A stretch of 19,183 nucleotides of DNA, taken from CAZQYC01 sp043746555 (GTDB lineage Bacteria > Pseudomonadota > Gammaproteobacteria > Steroidobacterales > Steroidobacteraceae). Shown piece by piece: positions 6,107 through 14,041 of the stretch (the stretch's first letter is position 1; each line of letters starts with the position of its first letter). A model generated the notes under the pieces. That model searched no databases, had not been told where the DNA came from, and saw only the letters and a list, made by a program, of their open reading frames with translations. The stretch covers positions 1-19,183 of the forward strand of contig JAYTQU010000116.1 of assembly GCA_043746555.1 (NCBI GenBank). The letters are read 5' to 3'. A program made the position numbers and the translations under genes.

Positions 6107-6952
6107 ATGACCGCAGCTTCCAATAATTTCAAACGGCTCTCGGCTCGCTTACGCGGCGATGTCGGCAAAGCAATCGGCGACTTTAAGATGATTGCAGCCG
6201 GCGACAAAGTGATGGTGTGCTTGTCCGGTGGCAAGGATTCGTACACCTTGCTCGATATGTTGCTGTCACTACAGCGCAGCGCGCCGATTGCATTCGAACT
6301 AGTTGCCGTCAATCTCGATCAGAAGCAGCCGGAATTTCCAGCACGGGTGTTGCCGGACTACCTAACGCGAATCGGTGTGTCGTATCACATCATCGAGCAA
6401 GACACTTACAGTGTTGTAAAGCGCGTCGTGCCGGAAGGCAAGACGATGTGTGGGCTGTGTTCGCGTTTGCGTCGTGGAGCGTTGTATCGCTATGCGAGTG
6501 AGAATGGCGTGACCAAGATTGCGCTCGGCCATCATCGCGACGATATCGTCGAAACGCTATTTCTCAATATGTTCTTTGGCGGCAAACTCAAAGCCATGCC
6601 GCCCAAACTGCAATCCGAAGACGGCAAACATGTGGTGATTCGGCCATTGGCGTATGTGGCCGAACGCGATATCTCGCGATATGCCGTCGCACGCGAATTC
6701 CCGATCATCCCGTGTAAGCTTTGCGGCTCGCAGGACAATATGCAACGCAAAGCGATCAAACAAATGTTGCGAGAGTGGGAGTTGAAATTTCCGGGCCGCA
6801 CCGAAACTATTTTTTCCGCATTGCGGAATGTGGTGCCTTCGCATCTGGCTGACACGGAGGCCTTCGATTTTTCGGCGTTTGGCGTATCGCCTGCGACCGC
6901 TCAAATTCTTTCAGCGGAAGAGTGGTTCGAGAACGAAATTGAACCCGCATGA
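6107..6952 (+). CDS. ttcA: tRNA 2-thiocytidine(32) synthetase TtcA
   Basis: The 281-residue cytosolic enzyme makes 2-thiocytidine at position 32 of certain tRNAs, using ATP to activate the base and an iron-sulfur cluster. The PP-loop is SGGKDS (40-45). The two CxxC pairs of the TtcA group are C115/C118 (MCGLCSRLRRG) and C203/C206 (PCKLCGSQ), the source of the cluster ligands. GHHRDDIVET, the NMFFGGKLKAMPPK segment and the length are also typical. The stop overlaps the apbE start (ATGA at 6949-6952). The start is preceded by an 8-bp tandem repeat rather than a visible ribosome binding site. Confidence 0.96.
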   Translation: MTAASNNFKRLSARLRGDVGKAIGDFKMIAAGDKVMVCLSGGKDSYTLLDMLLSLQRSAPIAFELVAVNLDQKQPEFPARVLPDYLTRIGVSYHIIEQDTYSVVKRVVPEGKTMCGLCSRLRRGALYRYASENGVTKIALGHHRDDIVETLFLNMFFGGKLKAMPPKLQSEDGKHVVIRPLAYVAERDISRYAVAREFPIIPCKLCGSQDNMQRKAIKQMLREWELKFPGRTETIFSALRNVVPSHLADTEAFDFSAFGVSPATAQILSAEEWFENEIEPA

Positions 6953-7938
6953 ATAAGCTTTGGCGATTGATCGGACTATCTTTGAGTTTGCTGTCGACAA
7001 GCATTGCGCATGCCGAATGGATCGAGCGTACCGACGACGGCATTATGGGCACGCGCATTGTGGTTGAGTTGTGGAGCGACGATGCCGTCGCCGGCAACCA
7101 AGCGATCGATGCCGTCATCGCGGAGATGGAACGCATCGATCGCGACATGAGCACTTATAAACCCGACAGCGAAGTCTCGCGAGTGAACGCAGAAGCGGCG
7201 AAAGGTCCCGTGAAGATTAGCGATGAGTTGTTCGAGCTGTTAACCACGGCGCTTGAGTATTCGCGCATCACGGATGGCGCCTTCGACATTACCTACGCGA
7301 GTGTCGGCTTCATGTACGACTTTCGCGCGCATCGCAGGCCTACTGAAGCGCAAATCAAGTCGGCGCTACCGGCGGTGAATTATCGTCACGTGGTGCTCAA
7401 CGAAAAAGATCGCACCGTTTACTTCACGCAGCCCGGAGTTCGCATCGATCTTGGCGGCATCGGAAAAGGACATGCAGTGGACCGCGGCATCGCGATTTTG
7501 AAATCGCTGGGCATTACGCACGCGTTGGTCATGGCGGGCGGCGATACGCGCATCATCGGCGATCGCTTCGGTAAACCGTGGATCATCGGCATTCGCCATC
7601 CCGACGACAAAAACAAAGTGATCGCGAAAATTCCGTTGGAGAACACGGCGATTTCTACGTCGGGGGACTACGAACGTTACTTCGACGAGAACGGCAAACG
7701 CTATCACCATATCATCGATCCACACACCGGCCATTCGGCCAGCAAGGTGCGCAGCGCCACGATTTTGGCCCCCACGGCGACACGCACCGACGGCCTCTCG
7801 AAGACCGCATTTGTCGTCGGCCCCGAAGCCGCAATGAAAATTTACAATAAGCTTGCCGACGTGGACGCCATTTTGGTGACATTAGAAGGTAAAGTGTTGT
7901 ACTCGAAAGGCATCGAGCCGGCAGTGCCGGGACCGTAG
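6949..7938 (+). CDS. apbE: FAD:protein FMN transferase ApbE
   Basis: The 329-residue enzyme covalently attaches FMN from FAD to threonine residues of target flavoproteins outside the cytoplasmic membrane. A signal peptide (1-22, SIAHA|EW) exports it. It lacks a clear lipobox cysteine, unlike many ApbE lipoproteins. Family motifs are all present: IMGTRI (32-37), DLGGIGKG (167-174), AGGD (196-199), STSGDYERYF (236-245), DPHTG (257-261) and TDGLSKTAFVVG (280-291) with the metal-binding Asp281. The 4-bp overlap with ttcA implies translational coupling. No Rnf, Nqr or other obvious FMN-protein target is in the window, so the target lies elsewhere. Confidence 0.95.
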   Translation: MNKLWRLIGLSLSLLSTSIAHAEWIERTDDGIMGTRIVVELWSDDAVAGNQAIDAVIAEMERIDRDMSTYKPDSEVSRVNAEAAKGPVKISDELFELLTTALEYSRITDGAFDITYASVGFMYDFRAHRRPTEAQIKSALPAVNYRHVVLNEKDRTVYFTQPGVRIDLGGIGKGHAVDRGIAILKSLGITHALVMAGGDTRIIGDRFGKPWIIGIRHPDDKNKVIAKIPLENTAISTSGDYERYFDENGKRYHHIIDPHTGHSASKVRSATILAPTATRTDGLSKTAFVVGPEAAMKIYNKLADVDAILVTLEGKVLYSKGIEPAVPGP

Positions 7939-7942
7939 CGAA

Positions 7943-7972
7943 CGCTTTCGTCTCCTATTGAGACGAGGAGCG
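7943..7972 (+). promoter_or_regulatory. Hairpin in the cstA leader
   Basis: CGCTTTCGTCTC (7943-7954) pairs with GAGACGAGGAGCG (7960-7972) around a CTATT loop, with one mismatch region. An alternative, exclusive pairing joins CTCCT (7952-7956) to AGGAG (7966-7970). No T-run follows, so it is not a clear terminator. Its place between apbE and the cstA start at 8000 suits an RNA-level control element or an RNA-processing site. Confidence 0.4.
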
Positions 7973-7999
7973 ATAGAAGAAAGTGAAGAGGGGCCTGAA

Positions 8000-10084
8000 A
8001 TGAAAAAGATATTCTGGTTCGGGGTTGCGTTGCTTGGGGCAATTGCCCTGGGCGGAATCGCGCTCAACAAAGGTGAAACCATCAATGCGATGTGGATCAT
8101 CGTCGCGGCGGTGTGCGTTTATGCGCTCGGCTATCGTTTCTACAGCGCGTGGATTTTGGCGAAGGTGCTCACGGCCGACTCGACGCGCGCCACACCGGCG
8201 ATCAGGATCAACGACGGTCGGGACTTCGTACCGACGCATAAGTGGATTGTGTTTGGGCATCACTTCGCCGCCATCGCGGGTCCAGGTCCGCTCATTGGCC
8301 CCACGCTCGCCGCGCAATTCGGTTACTTGCCCGGCCTCATTTGGATTCTAGTCGGCAGCGTGCTCGGCGGTTGCGTGCAAGACATGACTATCATGTTCAT
8401 GTCGACGCGTCGCAACGGCCGCAGTTTAGGCCGAATGGCGCGCGATGAACTCGGACCGATCGGTGGCTACGCTGCGCTCATCGGCACCATCGCCATCATG
8501 ATCATCTTGATCGCGGTGCTCGGGCTCGTGGTGGTGAACGCGATGAAACATTCGCCTTGGGGAACCTCCACGGTGTTCGCGACGATTCCGATTGCGGTGG
8601 TGGTCGGTTTGTATATGCGGAACATTCGTCCTGGCCGCGTCATCGAAGGCTCCATCATCGGGCTCTCATTGTTGTTGCTCGGCGTCGCCGGCGGCGGTTG
8701 GGTCAACGATTCGCCCACCTTCGCCCCGATGTTCAACTTCGAGGGCTTAGCGCTTGCGTGGTTCGTGATCGGCTACGGGTTCATTTCCGCGAATTTGCCG
8801 GTGTGGTTGTTTCTTGCGCCGCGCGACTATCTCGCGACATTTTTAAAACTCGGCACGGTCATTTTATTGGCGATTGCGGTCGTCATCATGAGTCCCGAAA
8901 TTAAAATGCCGGCGTTCACGCCGTTCGTCGACGGCACCGGTCCCGTGGTCGCGGGCAAGATTTTTCCATTCGTGTTTATCACCATCGCGTGCGGTGCGGT
9001 GTCCGGTTTCCACGCGCTGGTCTCCAGCGGTACCACACCGAAGTTGATAGGCAATGAAATCGACGTGCGGCAAATCGGTTACGGCAGCATGATGTTGGAA
9101 TCGCTCGTTGCGGTGGTCGCATTGATCGCCGCAACGTTGCTCGATCCGGGCGTGTTCTTCGCGATCAACAGTCCCGGCGGCATCGTTGGCACGACGGCAG
9201 AGGCGGCGGTTACATATATTTCTCATTGGGGTCCGGCGTACCAAGTGACCGTGGAAAAAATGCACAGTCTCGCCAGCGCGATGGGCGAGACCTCATTGTT
9301 CGCACGGACCGGCGGTGCGCCGTCGCTCGCGGTCGGCATGGCGAGTATCTTCGCGTCTGCGTTCGGTCAGAAGTTGCTCGCGATGTGGTATCACTTCGCA
9401 ATCATGTTCGAAGCAGTCTTCATCCTCACGACGCTCGACGCGGGCACACGCGTGGGCCGCTTCATGATCCAAGATGTATTCGGGCATATCTATAAACCGC
9501 TCGGCGCGAGTTCGTTTGCATCCACGCTTCTCGCCAGCGCGCTGATCGTTGCCGGATGGGGATACTTCTTATATATAGGCGTCATCGATCCCAACGGCGG
9601 CGTCAACATTCTTTGGCCGCTGTTTGGAATCTCCAATCAAATGCTCGCGGCCATTGCGCTATCCGTGGCAACCGCCGTCTTGGTGAAGCAAGGCAAATTG
9701 AAGTATGCATGGGTTACCGGCGCGCCATTGGCGTGGCTGGCCATCGTGACGACGTCGGCATCCTGGGAAAAGCTATTTTCCACCGATGTGCGCATCGGCT
9801 TCCTCGCCGGTGCAAATGATTTGGCGAATAAGCTCGCTGCCGGCACATTGAACGCTACGCAAGCCGCAGTTGCGCCGGATTTAATTTTCAATCAACGACT
9901 CGACGCCGGCATCACCGTCTTCTTTGTCGCCGTACTGTGGATTGTGATTATCGATATGTTGCGTGTCAGTATGCGCGTGGTGAATGGCAAGCCGGTACTG
10001 CCGAACTCCGAAGAGCCGTATCAGACGAATGCAATAGGTATGGGTGCGGAAGTCGAAGCTGCGGTTGCCGAGGCTCGGGCGTGA
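8000..10084 (+). CDS. cstA: CstA/BtsT-family transporter (carbon starvation protein)
   Basis: The 694-residue inner-membrane protein is close to the usual family length of about 700. It has many membrane spans and family hallmarks: RDFVPTHKWIVFGHHFAAIAGPGPLIGP near residues 71-100, GGCVQDMTIMFMS, SGTTPKLIGNE, FEAVFILTTLDAGTRVGRF and LWPLFGISNQMLAA. Members take up pyruvate or peptides during carbon limitation. Start choice: ATG 8000 with AAGAGGGG at 7986-7993 upstream; the frame opens 14 codons earlier with a non-family sequence. The stop overlaps the YbdD-like gene. It could equally be named btsT/yjiY; the sequence alone does not tell pyruvate from peptide substrate. Confidence 0.94.
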   Translation: MKKIFWFGVALLGAIALGGIALNKGETINAMWIIVAAVCVYALGYRFYSAWILAKVLTADSTRATPAIRINDGRDFVPTHKWIVFGHHFAAIAGPGPLIGPTLAAQFGYLPGLIWILVGSVLGGCVQDMTIMFMSTRRNGRSLGRMARDELGPIGGYAALIGTIAIMIILIAVLGLVVVNAMKHSPWGTSTVFATIPIAVVVGLYMRNIRPGRVIEGSIIGLSLLLLGVAGGGWVNDSPTFAPMFNFEGLALAWFVIGYGFISANLPVWLFLAPRDYLATFLKLGTVILLAIAVVIMSPEIKMPAFTPFVDGTGPVVAGKIFPFVFITIACGAVSGFHALVSSGTTPKLIGNEIDVRQIGYGSMMLESLVAVVALIAATLLDPGVFFAINSPGGIVGTTAEAAVTYISHWGPAYQVTVEKMHSLASAMGETSLFARTGGAPSLAVGMASIFASAFGQKLLAMWYHFAIMFEAVFILTTLDAGTRVGRFMIQDVFGHIYKPLGASSFASTLLASALIVAGWGYFLYIGVIDPNGGVNILWPLFGISNQMLAAIALSVATAVLVKQGKLKYAWVTGAPLAWLAIVTTSASWEKLFSTDVRIGFLAGANDLANKLAAGTLNATQAAVAPDLIFNQRLDAGITVFFVAVLWIVIIDMLRVSMRVVNGKPVLPNSEEPYQTNAIGMGAEVEAAVAEARA

Positions 10085-10260
10085 TGCGCGCGCTGGAAAA
10101 GTTTTGGCGAGTGCTGCGCGAACTGGTCGGCGACGATGCGTATGAGCGTTACTACGCACATCATCAACGGCATCACGCCTTTGAATCGCCGCTTTCGCGC
10201 CGCGATTACTACGTCAGGAATCAGCAGGAAAAGTGGAACGGCATCAAGCGCTGCTGCTGA
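10084..10260 (+). CDS. YbdD/YjiX family small protein
   Basis: This 58-residue product starts at the ATG whose A is the last base of the cstA stop codon. The sequence GDDAYERYYAHHQRHH, then PLSRRDYY, then QQEKWNGIKRCC at the C-terminus is the signature of the YbdD/YjiX family, which is found next to cstA or btsT in many proteobacteria. Its function is not well defined; an accessory role with the transporter is inferred from the conserved pairing. The coupling by a 1-base overlap supports joint expression. The two terminal cysteines are intact. Confidence 0.93.
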   Translation: MRALEKFWRVLRELVGDDAYERYYAHHQRHHAFESPLSRRDYYVRNQQEKWNGIKRCC

Positions 10261-10282
10261 TCCTTGATTTATGAGTTGATGT

Positions 10283-10675
10283 ATGAGGCAAAGGCTCGCG
10301 TGCGTCTCGATCGTCGTAAGGGACTACGACGAAGCGATTAAGTTTTACGTCGAGACGCTTGGCTTCACACTAACCGAAGACACGTTCATACCCGAACAAA
10401 ACAAGCGCTGGATAACCGTGGCGCCTCCGGGTTCCGATGCACAGCTACTGCTCGCCCGCGCTGTCGGTGACGAACAGTATTCGCGCGTCGGCAATCAAAC
10501 CGGCGGTCGCGTCTTTCTATTTTTGTACACCGACGATTTCTGGCGCGACTACAACGACTACATAAGCAACGGCGTGATCTTCGTGCGGCCGCCCAAGGAA
10601 GAATCCTATGGAACAGTCGCCGTCTTCCAAGATCTTTATGGAAATCTCTGGGACCTATTGCAGCCAAAGAAATAG
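10283..10675 (+). CDS. VOC-family (glyoxalase/bleomycin-resistance fold) protein
   Basis: The 130-residue single-domain protein begins RLACVSIVVRDYDEAIKFYVETLGFTLTED, the classic first beta-alpha-beta unit of the vicinal-oxygen-chelate fold, and ends VAVFQDLYGNLWDLLQP, the usual last metal-side strand. Between them are RWITVAPPGS and GGRVFLFLYTDDFWRDY. Many such proteins act on small oxygenated molecules through a metal ion, but here the substrate and full metal set cannot be assigned. It follows the cstA/ybdD pair by 22 bp and could be read from the same transcript. The start is uncertain: an ATG at 10271 is in frame too and opens directly into it. Confidence 0.88.
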   Translation: MRQRLACVSIVVRDYDEAIKFYVETLGFTLTEDTFIPEQNKRWITVAPPGSDAQLLLARAVGDEQYSRVGNQTGGRVFLFLYTDDFWRDYNDYISNGVIFVRPPKEESYGTVAVFQDLYGNLWDLLQPKK

Positions 10676-10722
10676 TTGCTCCACCGGTGTAGCATGCGCC
10701 ATCGAACTAAATTGGGGGCATC

Positions 10723-11631
10723 ATGAAGTCACTCAACGTCGCACTACTTGCATTCGTTGCGCTGTGCTCGGTCGCGCACGCTGCCAACAATGTCGACATC
10801 GACAAACGCGTGACCAACGGTTTCGCTGACAGCAACGGCGTCAAAATTCACTATGCGGCGCTCGGAAAAAAATCGAAACCGCTGATCGTCATGATTCACG
10901 GCTTTCCAGATTTCTGGTACACCTGGCGCGATCAGATGCAGGCGTTGTCGAAGGACTACTACGTCGTTGCGATGGACCAACGCGGCTACAACTTAAGCGA
11001 TAAGCCAAAAGGCGTTGAAAACTACGACATGAAACTCTTGGTCGGCGATGTGATTGCGGTCATCAAAGCACAAGGTCGCGAAAAGGCCATTGTCGTCGGC
11101 CATGACTGGGGCGGCGCAGTCGCGTGGGCGACAGCGATGAGCGCGCCGCAGTTCGTCGACAAACTCATCATCTTGAATTTGCCACATCCGCGCGGTCTAG
11201 CGCGCGAGCTTGCTCATAATCCGGAGCAGCAAAAAAGTTCGCAATACGCGCGCAATTTTCAGCAAGAAGGTTTCGAGAAAAATCTAACGCCCGAGCGTCT
11301 CGCCGCGTGGGTGACAGATCCGAAGGCGAAAGAAAAATATATTGAGGCCTTCAAGCGCTCCGACTTTGAAGCGATGCTCAACTTCTATAAGCGCAATTAT
11401 CCACGCGAGCCGTATGTCGAAGACACTTCGCCGGTCGTCAAAGTGAAAATACCGGTGCTCATGATTCACGGACTTGGCGATACCGCGCTATTGCCCGGCG
11501 CGTTAAACGGAACTTGGAATTGGCTGGAGAAGGACTTGACCCTCGTTACGATTCCAGGGTCCGGTCACTTCGTTCAACAGGACGCGAGCGACATGGTGAC
11601 GCGCTCGATTAAGATGTGGTTGGCCAGATAA
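10723..11631 (+). CDS. Secreted alpha/beta hydrolase, epoxide-hydrolase-like
   Basis: The 302-residue protein has a signal peptide (1-20, CSVAHA|AN), so it acts outside the cytoplasm. HGFPDFWYTWRDQ holds the oxyanion motif HGFP. The nucleophile elbow is GHDWGG with Asp128, not Ser, as in epoxide hydrolases and haloalkane dehalogenases. The acid is Asp253 (GLGDTALLPG) and the base His282 (GSGHFVQQD). The cap region (about 155-235) is rich in Tyr and Phe, consistent with the Tyr pair that activates epoxides. The natural substrate is unknown. Upstream is the VOC gene (47 bp gap). It converges on the acetyltransferase gene with only 5 bp between stops and no visible terminator. Confidence 0.9.
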   Translation: MKSLNVALLAFVALCSVAHAANNVDIDKRVTNGFADSNGVKIHYAALGKKSKPLIVMIHGFPDFWYTWRDQMQALSKDYYVVAMDQRGYNLSDKPKGVENYDMKLLVGDVIAVIKAQGREKAIVVGHDWGGAVAWATAMSAPQFVDKLIILNLPHPRGLARELAHNPEQQKSSQYARNFQQEGFEKNLTPERLAAWVTDPKAKEKYIEAFKRSDFEAMLNFYKRNYPREPYVEDTSPVVKVKIPVLMIHGLGDTALLPGALNGTWNWLEKDLTLVTIPGSGHFVQQDASDMVTRSIKMWLAR

Positions 11632-11636
11632 ATGCT

Positions 11637-12233
11637 TCAGCTGCGAGATCGGCTCAGTTGATGTTGCAGATGCGCTTTTACGCTCGGCCATTCGCTCGGA
11701 ATAATGCTGAACACGCATGTATCTCGTACCGTGCCATTTGTCATGACGGTGTGTTGACGCAAGATGCCATCCGGCTTCGCGCCCAATCGCTCAATAGCTC
11801 TACGGCTTTGGTAGTTGAAGAAGCTGGTGCGAAACTCCACCGCAATGGAATTCAGCGTTTCAAAAGCGTGCGTTAACAACATGAGTTTGCATTCGGTATT
11901 CAGAGAACTGCGTTGCACGCGCTTGCGATACCAAGTGCTGCCGATTTCCACGCGATTAGTTTTTGCGTCGATGTTCATGTAAGTCGTCATGCCGACCGCT
12001 TGTCCGGTTGTGTTTTCGATGATGGCGAACGGCAGCATCGAACCCTTGGTGTGCAGTTCGAGTCGCCGTTTGATCTCCGCTTGCAGCTTGTCCGGCGTCG
12101 GAATGAACGTGTACCACAAATTCCAAAGCTCACCGTCTTTGACCGCTTCGACCAAATCGTCATGATGCGAATTCGATAGCGGCACGAGGGTCGCATGCTG
12201 CCCAGTTAAAGTCATGGGTGTTGTAAGGCTCAT
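11637..12233 (-). CDS. GNAT-family N-acetyltransferase (RimJ/RimL-like)
   Basis: The 198-residue protein transfers an acetyl group from acetyl-CoA to an amino group. The core shows PFAIIENTTGQAVGMTTYMNID, then RVEIGSTWY, then the CoA-binding region RKRVQRSSLNTECKLMLLTHAFE, then FRTSFFNYQSRRAIERLGAKPDGILRQH and DTCVFSII. This layout fits the RimJ/RimL-like group, which acts on ribosomal or other protein N-termini or on small molecules; the target here is unknown. It is one of only three genes on the minus strand. Its start region faces the M28 peptidase gene across a 207-bp gap, which should contain two divergent promoters. Confidence 0.92.
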   Translation of the reverse strand: MSLTTPMTLTGQHATLVPLSNSHHDDLVEAVKDGELWNLWYTFIPTPDKLQAEIKRRLELHTKGSMLPFAIIENTTGQAVGMTTYMNIDAKTNRVEIGSTWYRKRVQRSSLNTECKLMLLTHAFETLNSIAVEFRTSFFNYQSRRAIERLGAKPDGILRQHTVMTNGTVRDTCVFSIIPSEWPSVKAHLQHQLSRSRS

Positions 12234-12402
12234 AGAGTTTCTCGTTGCAAATCGATTGGTGCGTGACCATAGCGTAACGGACCATCGCTCGCGCGATCCA
12301 CTTCGTAATGCGATGACCAGTCCACTTCCTGTGTTGTCCTAAGCGTCGACAACTGTATCTATCGCCTCCCGCCGAATTAGGTACACTCGATATTCAAATT
12401 TG

Positions 12403-12408
12403 TAGAAT
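12403..12408 (+). promoter_or_regulatory. Possible -10 box for the M28 peptidase gene
   Basis: TAGAAT lies 33 bp before the ATG at 12441 and differs from the sigma-70 consensus at one base. The best -35 candidate at 16-17 bp upstream is poor (GTACAC/GGTACA). The 207-bp divergent gap (12234-12440) shows nothing else I can support. Confidence 0.25.
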
Positions 12409-12440
12409 CACCTGGTATCGAACCGGACGGAAGCAACAAG

Positions 12441-13571
12441 ATGGCTAGATTGTTCACACTGACGATGACGCTGTTATGCGCAATGACGGTTCACGCCGAC
12501 GACAACGCGGCGGCGCTTAACGCGATTCGCGATCGCGCAATGACGAGCGATTGGACGTATCAGCGTTTGTCCGATCTCACCTACAAAATCGGTCCGCGAT
12601 TGAGCGGATCGCCGCAAGCGCAAGCGGCAGTCGAACAAGTGGCGGCTGCAATGAAGGCCGACGGTTTCAAAGTCACGCTGCAACCGATGCGCGCGCCGCA
12701 TTGGGTGCGTGGAGTAGAAAGTGCAGAGTTGGTCGCGTATCTCGGACGACCGAACGGCAGTGCGCAATCGCTGCTGCCGCACACCGGACAAATGGCTTAC
12801 GCGTCCGATGCGGGAAAAATCCCGACCGCCGCATTAAGCGCGGAAGATGCAATGCTCGTGCATCGATTGGCGAATCAAGGCGCGGTCACTCTGAAGTTGG
12901 TATTGACGCCACAGCGTTTGCCCGATGTCGATAGCTACAACGTGGTTGCCGATTTGGTGAGCAGTGAAAAGCCGGATGAGATTGCTTTGGTTTCCGGCCA
13001 TTTGGATTCGTGGGATTTAGCGACCGGCGCAATCGATGACGGCGCAGGTATCGCGGCGGCCATGGGCGCGGCGCATGTCATTAAAGAGTTAAATCTAATA
13101 CCAAAGCGAACCATGCGCGTGGTCGCATGGATGTCGGAAGACAACAGCGGCGCAGGTGCGCAAGCGTACTTCGATGCTAACAAAGCGAACACCAACAAAC
13201 ATGTAGCGGTCATTGAAAGCGATACCGGCGCCGGCAAACCGCTCGGACTCGCGATGCACGTTGCGCCCGAGTCGCTGACGAAGTTACAACCGGTGTTCGA
13301 CGCGCTGGTTCCTATCGGCGCGTCGGCAGTGGCGCGTCGCCAAGAAACGGTGGGATCCGACCCCGACCAGATGCAAAACGCCGGTGTGCCTGGATTCGAG
13401 CCATTGCTCGATGCACGCCACTACTTCGATTATCACCATACTGCCGCTGACACGCTCGACAAAGTCGATCCCAAGAATTTGCAGCGCATGGTCGCGACGA
13501 TGGCGGTGCTTGCTTATCACATCGCCAATGCACCAGAGATGCTTGAGCGCGCGCCTGTGGTTAAAGAGTAA
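12441..13571 (+). CDS. Secreted M28 peptidase, carboxypeptidase-Q-like, without PA domain
   Basis: The 376-residue exported enzyme (signal peptide 1-19, TVHA|DD) is a two-zinc peptidase. Zinc and catalytic residues by motif: H187 and D189 in GHLDSWD, D199 in GAIDDGAG, general base E233 followed by D234 (SEDNSG, where most relatives have EE), D261 (ESDTGAG) and H333 (YHHTAADT). PHWVRGVESAELV matches the pre-PA part of carboxypeptidase Q-type proteins, and PHTGQMAY matches the sequence just after the PA domain. Only about 14 residues join them, so the PA insert appears to be missing. Relatives are usually around 450-500 residues. The reading frame is intact. GGACGGAAG precedes the start. Confidence 0.88.
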   Translation: MARLFTLTMTLLCAMTVHADDNAAALNAIRDRAMTSDWTYQRLSDLTYKIGPRLSGSPQAQAAVEQVAAAMKADGFKVTLQPMRAPHWVRGVESAELVAYLGRPNGSAQSLLPHTGQMAYASDAGKIPTAALSAEDAMLVHRLANQGAVTLKLVLTPQRLPDVDSYNVVADLVSSEKPDEIALVSGHLDSWDLATGAIDDGAGIAAAMGAAHVIKELNLIPKRTMRVVAWMSEDNSGAGAQAYFDANKANTNKHVAVIESDTGAGKPLGLAMHVAPESLTKLQPVFDALVPIGASAVARRQETVGSDPDQMQNAGVPGFEPLLDARHYFDYHHTAADTLDKVDPKNLQRMVATMAVLAYHIANAPEMLERAPVVKE

Positions 13572-13588
13572 AGGTCAAAACGCATCCA

Positions 13589-13951
13589 ATGGGAAGTAGC
13601 CTGTTACAAACCTATCAAGGTAGTTGTCACTGTGGCGCGGTACGTTTCGAAATCCGCACCGACTTTCCGGAGCTGACGACGTGCGACTGTTCCATATGTC
13701 GCCGCAAGAATGCGTTGATGGTAAAAGTCCACGAAAGCGAATTCAAACTACTTGCGGGCGAAGAGTTCCTGACGTTGTATCAATTTCATACGCACACGGC
13801 TAAACACTATTTCTGCAAGGTCTGCGGCATCTACCCATTTCATCGCAAACGCGTAACACCGGATTATCTGGGCATCAATGTGTTTTGTTTAGAGAACTTC
13901 GATCCGACAGACATTCCAGTGCGCGCGACGGTGGGGGCGGGGATGGCATAG
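13589..13951 (+). CDS. GFA/CENP-V family zinc-binding protein
   Basis: The 120-residue protein has the cysteine pattern of the glutathione-dependent formaldehyde-activating enzyme fold: C13 and C15 in GSCHCGAVRFEI, C32, C34 and C37 in TCDCSICRRK, and C76 and C79 in FCKVCGIYPFHRKR. These bind structural and possibly catalytic zinc. Some relatives bind glutathione S-conjugates, but most bacterial small forms have no proven activity, so a formaldehyde role should not be assumed. It starts 17 bp after the M28 gene and is probably on the same transcript. Confidence 0.93.
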   Translation: MGSSLLQTYQGSCHCGAVRFEIRTDFPELTTCDCSICRRKNALMVKVHESEFKLLAGEEFLTLYQFHTHTAKHYFCKVCGIYPFHRKRVTPDYLGINVFCLENFDPTDIPVRATVGAGMA

Positions 13952-14041
13952 ATTGTAGCGCTGTAGCGCCATCAATTGGATCTATCTGTATCTTTGCGTT
14001 CCGTTGGTATGCAGCTACGCTGCTGCTCTAGATAAGGGAGA

